The position numbers were made by a program, and so were the translations under genes. Source: Agrobacterium sp. a22-2 (lineage in GTDB: Bacteria; Pseudomonadota; Alphaproteobacteria; Rhizobiales; Rhizobiaceae). From it: 64,000 nucleotides of DNA. Position 1 is the first letter of the stretch. Each line of letters opens with the position of its first letter. The notes below the pieces were generated by a model. It worked only from the letters and a program-made list of their open reading frames with translations. It had not been told where the DNA came from and made no database searches. The DNA is taken from assembly GCF_012276985.1 (NCBI RefSeq), contig NZ_JAAXMM010000004.1, positions 186,001 to 250,000 on the forward strand, given 5' to 3'. This document shows, piece by piece, positions 43,588-53,484 of this stretch.

Positions 43588-44408
43588 CCGGCGACATCGA
43601 AGACAAGCCCCAGCCGCTGGTCGAGCATCTGATCGAGCTGCGCACGCGTCTGATCTGGGCGCTGGGTGCGTTCTTTCTGGCTTTCATCGTCTGCTTCGCC
43701 TTCGCCAAGCAACTCTTCAACTTCCTGGTCGTGCCCTATAAATGGGCGGTTGTCTGGGCCGGGCTCGATCTCAACAAGGCCGAGTTGATCTATACGGCGC
43801 CGCAGGAGTTCTTCTTCACCCAGCTGAAGGTGGCCATGTTCGGCGCTCTGGTCATCGCCTTTCCGGTGATTGCCGCGCAGATCTACAAATTCGTGGCGCC
43901 GGGCCTCTACAAGAACGAACGGCAGGCCTTTCTGCCCTTCCTGATCGCTTCACCGGTCCTGTTCCTGCTGGGCGGCGCGCTGGTCTATTTCTTCTTCACG
44001 CCGATGGTGATGTGGTTCTTCCTGGCCATGCAGCAGGCGCCCGGCGAGGGCGAAGTGGCCATTTCGCTGATGCCGAAAGTGTCGGAATATCTCAGCCTGA
44101 TCATGTCGCTGGTGTTTGCCTTCGGCCTGGTGTTCCAGCTGCCCGTGGTGACAACGCTGCTGGCGCGGGTCGGCATTCTGGAAAGCAAGTGGTTGGCCGA
44201 CAAGCGCAAGTATTTCATCGTCGTCGCCTTCGTGGTGGCCGCGGTGCTGACGCCGCCCGATCCGATCTCCCAGATCGGTCTTGCACTGCCGACCATCCTT
44301 CTCTACGAGGTTGCCATCTATGCGGCACGACTCGTCGAGCGCGGACGGGCCAAGACGGCAAAGTCCGAGGACGAGACCCCCGAGGCGACCGAGAACGGCG
44401 AGGCCTGA
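43584..44408 (+). CDS. tatC: Twin-arginine translocase subunit TatC
   Basis: 274 aa with six membrane helices. PLVEHLIELRTRLIWALGAF at the N-terminus (the twin-Arg recognition surface), TAPQEFFFTQLKVAMFGALV, and FVVAAVLTPPDPISQIGLALP are the conserved TatC blocks. The C-terminus is a short acidic tail. Third gene of the tatABC operon; serS follows after 93 bp. Confidence 0.97.
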   Translation: MTGDIEDKPQPLVEHLIELRTRLIWALGAFFLAFIVCFAFAKQLFNFLVVPYKWAVVWAGLDLNKAELIYTAPQEFFFTQLKVAMFGALVIAFPVIAAQIYKFVAPGLYKNERQAFLPFLIASPVLFLLGGALVYFFFTPMVMWFFLAMQQAPGEGEVAISLMPKVSEYLSLIMSLVFAFGLVFQLPVVTTLLARVGILESKWLADKRKYFIVVAFVVAAVLTPPDPISQIGLALPTILLYEVAIYAARLVERGRAKTAKSEDETPEATENGEA

Positions 44409-44501
44409 TCGGGCTCGCTCTGATCGTGTGCCGCATTGCCCACGGGATCGGGCCGCTGGCAGGTCCGTTCCGATTTTTCGACTTAACGATCTGGAACGAC
44501 G

Positions 44502-45788
44502 ATGCTTGATATCAAATGGATTCGTGAAAACGCCGAAGCCCTCGATCTGGCGCTTGCCAAGCGCGGCGCCGAGGCCCTTTCAGCCGGCCTGATCGAACTT
44601 GACGAACGTCGTCGCTCCGCCGTCCAGTCCCTGCAGGACATGCAGTCGCGCCGCAATGCCGCCTCCAAGGAGATCGGCGCGGCGATGGCGCAGAAAAATT
44701 CCGAGCTCGCCGAAACGCTCAAAGCCGAGGTGGCGCATCTCAAGGACACCATGCCGGTGGCCGAAGAGGAGGAGCGCCAGCTCTCGGCCGAGCTGACGGA
44801 TGCCCTGTCGCGCATTCCCAACATTCCCTTCGACGACGTGCCGGTCGGCAAGGACGAGCACGACAATGTCGTCGCTCGGACGATCGGCGAGAAGCCGCGC
44901 TGGAACCATACGGCGAAAGAGCATTTCGAGATTGGCGAGGCGCTCGGCTATATGGATTTCGAGCGGGCGGCCAAGCTGTCTGGTGCGCGCTTCACGGTGC
45001 TGACCGGACCGCTGGCGCGGCTTGAGCGGGCGCTCGGACAGTTCATGCTGGACCTGCACACGTCGGAACATGGCTATACAGAAGTCAGTTCGCCGCTGAT
45101 GGTGCGCCCCGAAGCGCTCTACGGAACAGGCAATCTGCCGAAGTTCGAGGAAGATCTGTTCAAGACGACCGATGGCCGCTACCTGATCCCGACTGCCGAG
45201 GTCACGCTGACCAATCTGGTGTCCGGAGAAATCCTCGACCAGGAAAAGCTGCCGCTGCGCTTTACCGCGCTCACCCCGTCCTTCCGCTCGGAAGCAGGCT
45301 CCGCCGGACGCGATACTCGCGGCATGTTGCGCCAGCACCAGTTCTGGAAATGCGAACTGGTGTCGATCACCGATGCGGAAAGCGCCGTTGCTGAACACGA
45401 GCGGATGACAGCCTGCGCCGAGGAAGTGCTGAAACGCTTGGGTCTGCATTTCCGCACCATGACGCTGTGCACCGGCGACATGGGCTTCGGCTCGCGCAAG
45501 ACCTATGATCTGGAAGTCTGGTTGCCGGGTCAGAACGCCTATCGCGAAATCTCGTCCTGCTCGGTGTGCGGCGATTTCCAGGCGCGGCGGATGAATGCCC
45601 GCTACCGCGCCAAGGACGGCAAGGCGACGCAGTTCGTGCACACGCTGAACGGTTCCGGCACGGCGGTCGGTCGCTGCCTGATCGCGGTCATGGAAAACTA
45701 CCTGAACGAGGACGGCTCGGTGACCATTCCCGACGTGCTGCTGCCCTATATGGGCGGCCTCACAAAAATCGAAAAGGCCGTCGCCTGA
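44502..45788 (+). CDS. serS: Serine--tRNA ligase
   Basis: 428 aa class II synthetase. N-terminal coiled-coil arm that holds the tRNA-Ser extra arm (about 30-105), motif 2 around [21 protein letters not shown] (about 260), and motif 3 near [19 protein letters not shown]. Start ATG 44502. It is followed after 22 bp by surE with a GGGAGG ribosome site. Confidence 0.97.
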   Translation: MLDIKWIRENAEALDLALAKRGAEALSAGLIELDERRRSAVQSLQDMQSRRNAASKEIGAAMAQKNSELAETLKAEVAHLKDTMPVAEEEERQLSAELTDALSRIPNIPFDDVPVGKDEHDNVVARTIGEKPRWNHTAKEHFEIGEALGYMDFERAAKLSGARFTVLTGPLARLERALGQFMLDLHTSEHGYTEVSSPLMVRPEALYGTGNLPKFEEDLFKTTDGRYLIPTAEVTLTNLVSGEILDQEKLPLRFTALTPSFRSEAGSAGRDTRGMLRQHQFWKCELVSITDAESAVAEHERMTACAEEVLKRLGLHFRTMTLCTGDMGFGSRKTYDLEVWLPGQNAYREISSCSVCGDFQARRMNARYRAKDGKATQFVHTLNGSGTAVGRCLIAVMENYLNEDGSVTIPDVLLPYMGGLTKIEKAVA

Positions 45789-45810
45789 GGTCGCAAGAGG
45801 GAGGTTGGGT

Positions 45811-46581
45811 ATGCGAATTCTCCTGACCAACGACGACGGCATCCATGCCGAGGGGCTGGCGGTGCTGGAGCGTATCGCCCGCCAGTTGTCGGACGATGTC
45901 TGGATCGTGGCGCCCGAAACCGATCAGAGCGGACTTGCCCATTCGCTGACGCTGTCCGAGCCGCTTCGCCTGCGCAAGGTTGCCGACCGGCATTTTGCGC
46001 TGCGTGGCACGCCGACCGATTGCGTGATCATGGCGATCCGCCAGGTGATGGGTGGCAAGCCGGATCTGGTTCTCTCCGGGGTCAATGCCGGTGCCAACAT
46101 GGCCGATGACGTGACCTATTCGGGAACGGTGGCCGGCGCCATCGAGGGTACGCTGCAGGGCGTGCGGTCGATCGCGATCAGCCAGGCCTATCATTATGAC
46201 GGCGGCCGTGTCGTGCCGTGGGAGGTTGCCGAGACGCTGGCGCCGGACCTGATCGGCAAGCTTGTGCAGACAGACCTGCCGGATGGCACGTTCCTCAATC
46301 TGAACTTTCCGAACTGCGCGCCGGGCGATGTCCAGGGCATTGCGGTCACGGCCCAGGGCAAGCTCGATTTCGGCCTCAGCGTGGAAGAGCGCTCGGACGG
46401 ACGCGGCTTTCCCTATTACTGGCTGCGGTTCGGAGAGCGCCAGGGCAATTTCCGCGAGGGCACGGATATCCATGCGCTCAAGCACCACAAGATTTCGGTT
46501 ACGCCGTTGAAACTCGACATGACCGATTATACGGTTCAGGACCGCCTGGCGCAGGCGCTCGGGTTTGGAGTTGCCGGTTGA
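45811..46581 (+). CDS. surE: 5'/3'-nucleotidase SurE
   Basis: 256 aa. N-terminus [16 protein letters not shown] carries the Asp8-Asp9 metal pair; [14 protein letters not shown] and [21 protein letters not shown] are the remaining active-site blocks. Dephosphorylates nucleoside monophosphates and is linked to stress survival. Start ATG 45811 (GGGAGG upstream). surE-pcm-nlpD is a conserved gene order; its stop overlaps the pcm start. Confidence 0.95.
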   Translation: MRILLTNDDGIHAEGLAVLERIARQLSDDVWIVAPETDQSGLAHSLTLSEPLRLRKVADRHFALRGTPTDCVIMAIRQVMGGKPDLVLSGVNAGANMADDVTYSGTVAGAIEGTLQGVRSIAISQAYHYDGGRVVPWEVAETLAPDLIGKLVQTDLPDGTFLNLNFPNCAPGDVQGIAVTAQGKLDFGLSVEERSDGRGFPYYWLRFGERQGNFREGTDIHALKHHKISVTPLKLDMTDYTVQDRLAQALGFGVAG

Positions 46582-47231
46582 AAAGCGCGATGCTGGAGAA
46601 GGAAGGATTTGCCGCCCTCGTGCTTCGGCTGCGGGCCGAGGGGATTTCCGACCTCGATCTCCTGACGGCTGTCGAACAGACGCCGCGTTCGAAATTCGTG
46701 CCGCCGCTGTTTACCGCCCAGGCCTATTCGAGCCACACGATCCCGATCGATTGCGGCGCCTTCATGGAGGGTGCCGATCTCGCCGTACGGCTGCTCGACC
46801 GGCTGCATGTCAAGCCGGGGCAGCGCGTGCTGGAAATCGGCACCGGCAGCGGTTTCATAACCGCCATTCTCGGACGCTTGGCTGAGCGCGTCGTGTCGAT
46901 CGATCGCTACAAGACTCTTCTGGCCGCGGCCCAGACCCGGCTCGATACCTTCGGCATCAAGAACGTGGTCTTGCGCCAGGCGGATGGCAGCAGCGGCCTG
47001 GTCGGCGAGGGAACATTCGATCGGATACTGTCGACCGCCGCATTTCCGGCCATGCCGCGCGGCTTTGCCGAGCAATTGGTGTCCGGTGGCATCCTGCTCG
47101 CGCCGCTGATGACCGACGACGACCGCTGCGTCATGGTCCGCCTGACAAAGACCGGCAGCCGCTTTGACCGGGAAGACCTGTTCGAGGTTCCCTATCTGCC
47201 GCTGACACCGAAAATCGCGTCCTACCTGTAG
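46578..47231 (+). CDS. pcm: Protein-L-isoaspartate O-methyltransferase
   Basis: 217 aa. PIMT blocks: TPRSKFVPP, the substrate loop [14 protein letters not shown], motif [30 protein letters not shown]. Methylates isoaspartyl residues in aged proteins for repair. The start TTG 46578 overlaps the surE stop (TTGA) and has GGAG 7 nt upstream; ATG 46590 is the alternative. It is the true surE-linked Pcm, distinct from the family member at 21253. It is not very similar to that protein beyond the SAM fold. Confidence 0.93.
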   Translation: MKSAMLEKEGFAALVLRLRAEGISDLDLLTAVEQTPRSKFVPPLFTAQAYSSHTIPIDCGAFMEGADLAVRLLDRLHVKPGQRVLEIGTGSGFITAILGRLAERVVSIDRYKTLLAAAQTRLDTFGIKNVVLRQADGSSGLVGEGTFDRILSTAAFPAMPRGFAEQLVSGGILLAPLMTDDDRCVMVRLTKTGSRFDREDLFEVPYLPLTPKIASYL

Positions 47232-47345
47232 GCAACTGAGGAGCGCGCATCTGCCGGCTTATCGGGCGGTTTCCTTGCCTTTCTGCAAATAGTTCACGCG
47301 GATCTGGTGCGATTAACCCCACAGTAACACTAACGCGCTTTAATA

Positions 47346-47376
47346 AACCTACTAGAGTTTGCGTCGTAAGTAGGTT
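47346..47376 (+). promoter_or_regulatory. Leader hairpin covering the nlpD ribosome site
   Basis: AACCTACT (47346-47353) is a perfect complement of AGTAGGTT (47369-47376). The right arm contains the AGTAGG Shine-Dalgarno and ends 4 nt before the nlpD ATG at 47381, so the folded leader would hide the ribosome site. A 15-nt loop lies between. Confidence 0.45.
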
Positions 47377-47380
47377 GTAA

Positions 47381-48958
47381 ATGCGTATGAGTGTATCTCC
47401 GAAATCCGGATTGCCAGTCGCCCGCATGTTCGCGGTAAGCCTTCTGGCCAGCGTTGCGGCCGGTTGCAGCTCTGATGCGACGCGCTTCAGCGGTTTGTTT
47501 TCCAGCACAGACGATATCACGACGAGCTCGACGCCGCGGCGGAGCATTACCGGGCTCAACGGTGCCGTGCCTGTGCCCAGCGGCGACATGGCGGGATCGT
47601 CAGTCGCGCAGCAGCCCGACTATACGACGCGGCAGCAGGCGATGAGCCAGCCTTTCCCGGCACAACCCGGCTATAGCGCGCCGTCGTCGAATGCCTCGGC
47701 CGCCCGCATGGCGTCGGCGCCGGTTTCCGTCGAGCGCGCAGAGCTTGCGGCTCCCTCCAGCCAGCCGGCCACGATGCGCCCGCCGGCGGCACAGCCTTTC
47801 CCGGCCCAGCAGCGCGTAGCCGCAGCGCCAGCCATCGTTCCGCCAGAGGCTGAACCGTTGACGACCGGCAGCAATCCGCAGGGCGCCAAGAGCAGCGGCT
47901 GGAGCACGGCCAATGCGCCGCGTGTCACGCTTCGCCCCGGCGAGACGGTTGCAGCATTGTCGAAGCGCTACGGCGTTCCGGAAAAGGAAATCCTGAAAGC
48001 CAACGGCCTGACGAATGCGTCGGACGCCGCTGCCGGCCAGGCGATCATCATCCCGACCTATGGCGCTCGCGCCACGCCGGTCCGTGCCTCCGCTGATGGC
48101 GCATTGTTGCCGCAGGGCCAGGCACCGGTTCCGAACCGTGCACCTGAGCAGAAGGTGGCTGTGTTGCCGGCGTCGGGGACGTTGCGCGACAAGTCGCAGT
48201 CCGGCGACAATGCTTCCGGCAACAAGGTTGTCTCTGGCGACGGCAAGGCGCCTGCGCCGACCGGTGGCTCCTATGTCGTCAAGCCCGGCGATTCGCTGAC
48301 CAAGATCGCCAAGGCAACCGGCACACCGATCGATGCGCTGAAAGCGGCAAACGGTCTGAAGGACGCCAATATCCGCGTTGGCCAGAGCCTGAAGCTTCCC
48401 GGCGCCGGCGCGGCGACGGTTGATCCCGATGCCGTGAAGACGGCCTCCGTGCCGACCAAGAAGGTCGAGCCCAGCAGTCCTGCGCCATTTGCAAGTCCGG
48501 CGCCGGCTAAGGCCCAGACCCAGACGGTCAATGAAGTGACGGCATCGGCCGATCCGAAGGATGTGGCGCCCGAGGCGACCGGCATCAGCAAATACCGTTG
48601 GCCGGTGACCGGTGCCGTGGTGGCCGGGTTCGGCGCCAATGTCGACGGCAAGCGCAACGACGGCATCGATATCTCCGTGCCCACCGGAACGCCGGTCAAG
48701 GCGGCCGAAAACGGTGTGGTGATCTACGCCGGTAATGGTCTGAAGGAACTCGGCAACACTGTTCTGGTGCGCCACGACGACGGCACCGTGACGGTCTACG
48801 GCCATGCTGAAGCGGTCGGCGTGACGCGTGGCCAGAAAGTGCAGCGCGGCCAGCAACTGGCAACATCGGGCATGAGCGGCAATGTGAAGCGTCCGCTGCT
48901 GCATTTCGAAGTGCGCAAGGATGCGACGCCGGTCAACCCCATGACATTCCTTGACTAA
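47381..48958 (+). CDS. nlpD: NlpD-like lipoprotein, LysM-LysM-degenerate LytM
   Basis: 525 aa. Lipoprotein signal with lipobox Cys29 (LLASVAAGCSS), a long Pro/Ala linker, LysM1 at about 181-225, LysM2 at about 297-340, and a LytM (M23) domain at about 403-520. The LytM site is incomplete: Asn426 stands where the first zinc His is expected (NDGID), and Leu506 replaces the first His of HxH (LLHFE), while Asp430, His475 and His508 remain. E. coli NlpD is degenerate in the same manner and activates amidases rather than cutting peptidoglycan, so this should be a division-amidase activator. The gene order surE-pcm-nlpD supports the name. Confidence 0.9.
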   Translation: MRMSVSPKSGLPVARMFAVSLLASVAAGCSSDATRFSGLFSSTDDITTSSTPRRSITGLNGAVPVPSGDMAGSSVAQQPDYTTRQQAMSQPFPAQPGYSAPSSNASAARMASAPVSVERAELAAPSSQPATMRPPAAQPFPAQQRVAAAPAIVPPEAEPLTTGSNPQGAKSSGWSTANAPRVTLRPGETVAALSKRYGVPEKEILKANGLTNASDAAAGQAIIIPTYGARATPVRASADGALLPQGQAPVPNRAPEQKVAVLPASGTLRDKSQSGDNASGNKVVSGDGKAPAPTGGSYVVKPGDSLTKIAKATGTPIDALKAANGLKDANIRVGQSLKLPGAGAATVDPDAVKTASVPTKKVEPSSPAPFASPAPAKAQTQTVNEVTASADPKDVAPEATGISKYRWPVTGAVVAGFGANVDGKRNDGIDISVPTGTPVKAAENGVVIYAGNGLKELGNTVLVRHDDGTVTVYGHAEAVGVTRGQKVQRGQQLATSGMSGNVKRPLLHFEVRKDATPVNPMTFLD

Positions 48959-48985
48959 GGTACTGCGTTTCAAGGAATTCTGATG

Positions 48986-49015
48986 AAGGCCCGGATACGT
49001 CCGGGCCTTCTTTCG
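48986..49015. terminator. Strong terminator behind nlpD
   Basis: AAGGCCCGGA (48986-48995) pairs perfectly with TCCGGGCCTT (49000-49009), followed by CTTTC. It lies between nlpD and the convergent DUF815 ATPase, so it can serve both. Confidence 0.85.
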
Positions 49016-49017
49016 TT

Positions 49018-49887
49018 TCAGCTGCGGTCCATGGCCACGCGCAGGCGGCCGGCGAGGTCCTGGATATATTGCCAGGCAACGCGTCCCGACCTGCCGCCGC
49101 GGGTGGTTGCCCATTCCAGGGCCTCGGCATGCAGTTGCGGCTTTTCGAGCGGCAGATGGAAATAGTCCGCATAGCCGTCGATCATCGTCAGGTAATCGTC
49201 CTGGCTGCATTTGTGGAAGCCGAGCCAGAGACCGAAGCGATCGGAGAGCGATACCTTTTCCTCCACAGCTTCCGACGGATTGATGGCGGTCGACTGCTCG
49301 TTTTCCATCATGTGGCGGGGCAGGAGATGGCGGCGGTTCGAGGTGGCGTAGAACAGCACATTGTCCGGCCGTCCCTCGATGCCGCCGTCAAGGGCTGCCT
49401 TCAGGGATTTGTAGGCCGTGTCGTCATGGTCGAAGGAGAGGTCGTCGCAGAACAGGATGACCCGGTATTCGGTCTGCTTCAGGAGGTCGAGGAGGGCCGG
49501 CAGCGAGGCGATGTCCTCGCGGTGTACCTCGACGAGCTTCAGGGCGACGCCTGTATCGGAGCGTACGGCCGCATGCACCGCCTTGACCAGTGAGGATTTG
49601 CCCATGCCGCGGGCGCCCCAGAGCAGCACGTTGTTGGCCGCGAAGCCTTGAGCGAAGCGCTCGGTGTTTTCATGCAGGATGTCGCGCACCCGGTCGACGC
49701 CGCGGATCAATTGCAGCGCGACGCGGTTCGGCCGTGGGACAGGCTGCAAACGACTGCCGATGGGCGACCAGACGAAACAGTCGGCTGCAGCCCAGTCGTT
49801 GACGGCGGGGGCAGGACCGGCGAGCCGTTCGACGGCATCAGTCAGGCGGCGCAGTTCGGCCAGAAGCAGTTCATTGGTGTCGGACAT
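49018..49887 (-). CDS. DUF815-family AAA ATPase
   Basis: 289 aa. Walker A GARGMGKSSLVKA and Walker B VILFCDDLSFD, followed by LFYATSNRRHLLPRHM (sensor-1 region) and SDRFGLWLGF, the hallmarks of the DUF815 P-loop family. Related proteins are widespread in alphaproteobacteria next to yajC/secDF; the client is unknown. ATG 49887 (MSDTNELLLAEL) is chosen because a GGAGG lies upstream on the minus strand; the frame runs further, over the yajC start region. It is divergent from yajC. Confidence 0.88.
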   Translation of the reverse strand: MSDTNELLLAELRRLTDAVERLAGPAPAVNDWAAADCFVWSPIGSRLQPVPRPNRVALQLIRGVDRVRDILHENTERFAQGFAANNVLLWGARGMGKSSLVKAVHAAVRSDTGVALKLVEVHREDIASLPALLDLLKQTEYRVILFCDDLSFDHDDTAYKSLKAALDGGIEGRPDNVLFYATSNRRHLLPRHMMENEQSTAINPSEAVEEKVSLSDRFGLWLGFHKCSQDDYLTMIDGYADYFHLPLEKPQLHAEALEWATTRGGRSGRVAWQYIQDLAGRLRVAMDRS

Positions 49888-50101
49888 GGCGTTCCTCCTT
49901 GAAAAGGCAGGAGAAGACCTCTCGCTGCGGCATTTTCGATGGCGGTAGCATGGCGTTTTTCCGTCCGAAAGGGTAAGAGGCGAGGAATCGGTACGCACTG
50001 GGGCTGTTCTTGTTGCAATCGCGACCGGCCCCACTATATTCCGGCGGCCGAAAGCGGACGGGTTCAACCCCTCTTTCCACGCCATTCTCGAGGAGTTTCT
50101 T

Positions 50102-50449
50102 ATGTTTATTACTGAAGCATTTGCGCAGGACGCAGCACCGGCGATGGGCGGACTTGGGTCCGGTCTCGAGATGCTGTTCCTGTTTGCGCCGTTGATGGTG
50201 ATTTGGTACTTCTTCCTGATCCGCCCGCAGCGCCAGCAGCTGAAAAAGCGCGAAGAGACGCTCTCGGCCATTCGCCGCGGTGACCAGGTCGTGATCGGCG
50301 GCGGCATCGTCGGCAAGGTCAGCAAGGTCGTCGACGACAAGGAACTCGAAGTCGAGATCGCCGAAGGCGTCAAGGTTCGCGTCATGCGCAGCTTCGTCGC
50401 CGAAGTCCGTGTCAAGGGCGAGCCGGTCAAGGCCGATACGCCCGCCTGA
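50102..50449 (+). CDS. yajC: Sec accessory protein YajC
   Basis: 115 aa. One N-terminal membrane helix (MLFLFAPLMVIWYFFLIRPQRQQLKKREE), then the YajC domain (RRGDQVVIGGGIVGKVSKV). It is part of the SecDF-YajC complex; secDF follows after 64 bp. GAGGAG lies before ATG 50102. Confidence 0.95.
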   Translation: MFITEAFAQDAAPAMGGLGSGLEMLFLFAPLMVIWYFFLIRPQRQQLKKREETLSAIRRGDQVVIGGGIVGKVSKVVDDKELEVEIAEGVKVRVMRSFVAEVRVKGEPVKADTPA

Positions 50450-50513
50450 ATATATCTGTTCCTGCCTGGTTCCAGACCGTCCTGATGTGATTTAACGCGC
50501 AATCGAGATCCGC

Positions 50514-53069
50514 ATGCTGTACTTTTCCCGCTGGAAGACCGTTCTGATCTGGCTTGCCGTTCTGCTAAGCGTGCTGGTTGCCGTGCCAAATCTCTTCAGC
50601 GACGAGCAGCTTAAGGGCTTTCCGTCCTGGCTTCCCACGAAGAAAGTGACCCTCGGTCTCGATCTTCAGGGCGGTTCGCACATCATGCTCAAGATCGAGT
50701 CCTCCGACATCGTCAAGGAGCGGCTGGAAACGACGGTTGGCGATATCCGCAACTCCCTGCGCGAGGCCGGCATTCGTTATACCGGCCTGTCCGGGGTCGG
50801 ACAGGCGGTTCAGGTCAGGATCACCGACGAGAGCCAGATTGATGCGGCCAAGGAGGCCCTGCGGCCTCTGACGGAAGCCGTCAGTGCGGGAACCTTGACA
50901 GGCGGCTCCATTCAGGAGGTGACGATCGAGGACGGCGGTAACGGACAATTGCGGCTGAACCTTACAGATGCGGGCATCAATTACCGCATCTCGTCGGCGC
51001 TTACCCAGTCGATCGAAGTTGTACGCCGCCGCGTCGATGAACTGGGCAATACCGAACCGCTGATCCAGCGCCAGGGTGCCGACCGGATCATCGTCCAGGT
51101 GCCGGGCCTGACCGATCCGCAGCGGCTGAAATCATTGCTGAACCAGACGGCAAAGCTCTCCTTCCATATGGTCGACAGCAGCATGCCGGTCGAGGAGGCG
51201 ATCAACGGTCGTCCGCCGGCCACGGCCGAAGTCCTCTACAGCCAGGACGATCCGGCCGTGCCTTATCTCGTCGAAAAGCGGGCGCTGGTCTCGGGCGAAA
51301 ACCTTGTCGACGCCCAGGCGAGCTTCAACCAGCAGACCAATGAGCCGGTGGTGACCTTCCGCTTCGACAGCCGCGGCGCGCAGCGTTTTGCGCAGGCGAC
51401 GCAGCAGAATGTCGGCCGGCCCTTTGCCATCGTGCTTGACGATCAGGTGATCTCCGCCCCTGTCATCCGCGAGCCGATCATCGGCGGGTCCGGTCAGATT
51501 TCCGGCAATTTTTCCGTCGAAGGCGCCAATGACCTGGCCGTCCTCCTGCGCGCCGGCGCGCTGCCTGCCACATTGACCGTGGTCGAAGAGCGCACGGTCG
51601 GTCCGAGCCTCGGTGCGGATTCGATCCGTGCCGGTGTGGTCGCGGGTATCATCGGGGCAGCGCTTGTCGTCGTCTTCATGGTCGGTTTCTACGGATTCTT
51701 CGGTGTGTTGGCCGTCGTCGCGCTGGTGGCCAACGTCATCATGATCCTTGCCGTGCTCAGCCTGCTCGGATCGACGCTGACCTTACCCGGCATTGCCGGC
51801 ATCGTGCTGACCATCGGCATGGCGGTCGATTCCAACGTGTTGATCTATGAGCGTATCCGCGAGGAATACCGCAGCGGCCGTGCGCTGATCCAGTCGATCG
51901 ATACGGGTTTCAGCAAGGCCTTCGGTACGATCGTCGATGCCAATCTGACGACGCTGATTGCCGCCGTGGTTCTGTTTTTCTTAGGCTCTGGTCCGGTTCG
52001 TGGGTTCTCGGTAACGCTGGCCATCGGTATTATCACCACGGTCTTCACCGCCTTCACGCTGACCCGCTGGCTGTTTGCCGAATGGGTCCGCCGCCGGCGC
52101 CCGAAGCTTATGCCCAGGGGTGTGCGCACAGGCATTTTCGACGGCACGAACATCCCGTTCATGGGTATCCGCCGCTATGTCTTCATGATTTCGGCCGCCG
52201 TCTCGCTCGCCTCGCTGATCGGTTTTGCGACCGTTGGCATGAGTCTTGGCATCGACTTCACCGGCGGCTCGATCATCGAGGTCAAGTCGCGCGCCGGCGA
52301 CGCCGATATTTCCGACATCCGCACAAGGCTCAGCGAGCTCAATCTTGGGGAAGTCCAGGCTCAGGGTTTTGGCGATCCGCAGAGCGTGCTGATCCGCATC
52401 CAGGCTCAGGAGGGTGGCGAGAATGCCGAACAATCCGCCATCAGCCTCGTGCGTGCCGAACTGGAAGATACCTATGAGTTCCGTCGCGTCGAAGTGGTCG
52501 GTCCGGCCGTATCGGGCGAATTGACCCAGACGGCGACGCTTGGCGTCCTGGTCGCGCTGGCCGCAATCTTGGTCTATATCTGGTTCCGCTTCGAATGGCA
52601 GTTTGCCGTGGGCGCCATCATCGCCACGCTGCATGACGTGATCCTGACGATCGGTCTCTTCGTGCTGACCGGGGTCGAGTTCAACCTGACGAGTATCGCA
52701 GCGGTGCTGACGATCGTCGGCTATTCGCTGAACGACACCGTCGTGGTTTATGACCGCATGCGCGAAAACCTGCGGCGTTACAAGAAGATGCCGCTCGACG
52801 TGCTGATCGATACTTCGATCAACCAGACTTTGTCGCGCACCATCCTGACATCGGTCACCACAATGCTGGCGCTGGCGGCGCTCTATCTGTTCGGCGGCGA
52901 AGTCATCCGCTCCTTCACCTTCGCCATGCTGTTCGGTGTTGCCGTCGGCACCTTCTCATCGATCTATATCGCCGGTCCGATGCTGATTGCCTTCAAGCTG
53001 CGGCCGGAGAGCTTTCAGGACGAGGGCGACGGAAAGCCGGACGTGCTTGCCGGCAAGGCGCAGGCCTGA
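50514..53069 (+). CDS. secDF: Fused protein translocase SecDF
   Basis: 851 aa with SecD and SecF joined in one chain. SecD half: GLDLQGGSHIMLKIESSD, the periplasmic P1 domain, VTFRFDSRGAQRFA, and the helix block LPGIAGIVLTIGMAVDSNVLIYERIREEYRSG. SecF half (from about 555): GMSLGIDFTGGSIIEVK, LTSIAAVLTIVGYSLNDTVVVYDRMREN. The conserved Asp and Arg of the proton path are present in both halves. Uses the proton gradient to pull exported chains. Fusion is common in rhizobia. Confidence 0.95.
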   Translation: MLYFSRWKTVLIWLAVLLSVLVAVPNLFSDEQLKGFPSWLPTKKVTLGLDLQGGSHIMLKIESSDIVKERLETTVGDIRNSLREAGIRYTGLSGVGQAVQVRITDESQIDAAKEALRPLTEAVSAGTLTGGSIQEVTIEDGGNGQLRLNLTDAGINYRISSALTQSIEVVRRRVDELGNTEPLIQRQGADRIIVQVPGLTDPQRLKSLLNQTAKLSFHMVDSSMPVEEAINGRPPATAEVLYSQDDPAVPYLVEKRALVSGENLVDAQASFNQQTNEPVVTFRFDSRGAQRFAQATQQNVGRPFAIVLDDQVISAPVIREPIIGGSGQISGNFSVEGANDLAVLLRAGALPATLTVVEERTVGPSLGADSIRAGVVAGIIGAALVVVFMVGFYGFFGVLAVVALVANVIMILAVLSLLGSTLTLPGIAGIVLTIGMAVDSNVLIYERIREEYRSGRALIQSIDTGFSKAFGTIVDANLTTLIAAVVLFFLGSGPVRGFSVTLAIGIITTVFTAFTLTRWLFAEWVRRRRPKLMPRGVRTGIFDGTNIPFMGIRRYVFMISAAVSLASLIGFATVGMSLGIDFTGGSIIEVKSRAGDADISDIRTRLSELNLGEVQAQGFGDPQSVLIRIQAQEGGENAEQSAISLVRAELEDTYEFRRVEVVGPAVSGELTQTATLGVLVALAAILVYIWFRFEWQFAVGAIIATLHDVILTIGLFVLTGVEFNLTSIAAVLTIVGYSLNDTVVVYDRMRENLRRYKKMPLDVLIDTSINQTLSRTILTSVTTMLALAALYLFGGEVIRSFTFAMLFGVAVGTFSSIYIAGPMLIAFKLRPESFQDEGDGKPDVLAGKAQA

Positions 53070-53074
53070 GCGGC

Positions 53075-53461
53075 GTGAGCAAGGGGATCATCGTTCGCGA
53101 GGCGCATTTTCCAGGCCGGGCGCCGATCGATGCCTATGGCAATGGCGGCTTTCGCTTTGCCGAGATGTCGCATCGCGGGTCGCTGCTGCTGCTTCCCTCC
53201 GGCGTCTATGGCTGGGACGTGGAGGAGGGGCAGGCGCTGGAGACCACGCTGTTCCAGCGGCTGATGGATGAGGCCGGGAATATCGAGGTGCTGCTGGTCG
53301 GAACCGGCACGGCGCTGCGTTTCCTGCCGCCGGATCTCAAGGCCATGCTGAAGGGGGCCGGCATTTCCGCCGACCCGATGAGCACCGGTGCTGCGGTGCG
53401 CACCTACAATATCATGCTGGCCGAAGAGCGCGCGGTCGCCGCCGCATTGATCGCGGTCTGA
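53075..53461 (+). CDS. Mth938-like domain protein
   Basis: 128 aa of the DUF498/Mth938 group (human NDUFAF3 homologs): IDAYGNGGFRFAEMSHRGSLLLLPSGVYGWDV and LLVGTGTALRFLPPDLKAML are the conserved segments. GTG start at 53075, 5 nt behind secDF. The next gene encodes a squalene-synthase-fold protein like NDUFAF6. NDUFAF3 and NDUFAF6 are both complex I assembly factors in mitochondria, so the adjacency hints at a shared role in respiratory complex assembly. Confidence 0.85.
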   Translation: MSKGIIVREAHFPGRAPIDAYGNGGFRFAEMSHRGSLLLLPSGVYGWDVEEGQALETTLFQRLMDEAGNIEVLLVGTGTALRFLPPDLKAMLKGAGISADPMSTGAAVRTYNIMLAEERAVAAALIAV

Positions 53462-53484
53462 GCACGAGGCAGAGGTTCTAAGTT

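Noticed and set aside
47600..49210. 536-codon minus-strand frame opposite nlpD
   Set aside because: It also crosses the nlpD terminator and the DUF815 gene; an antisense shadow.
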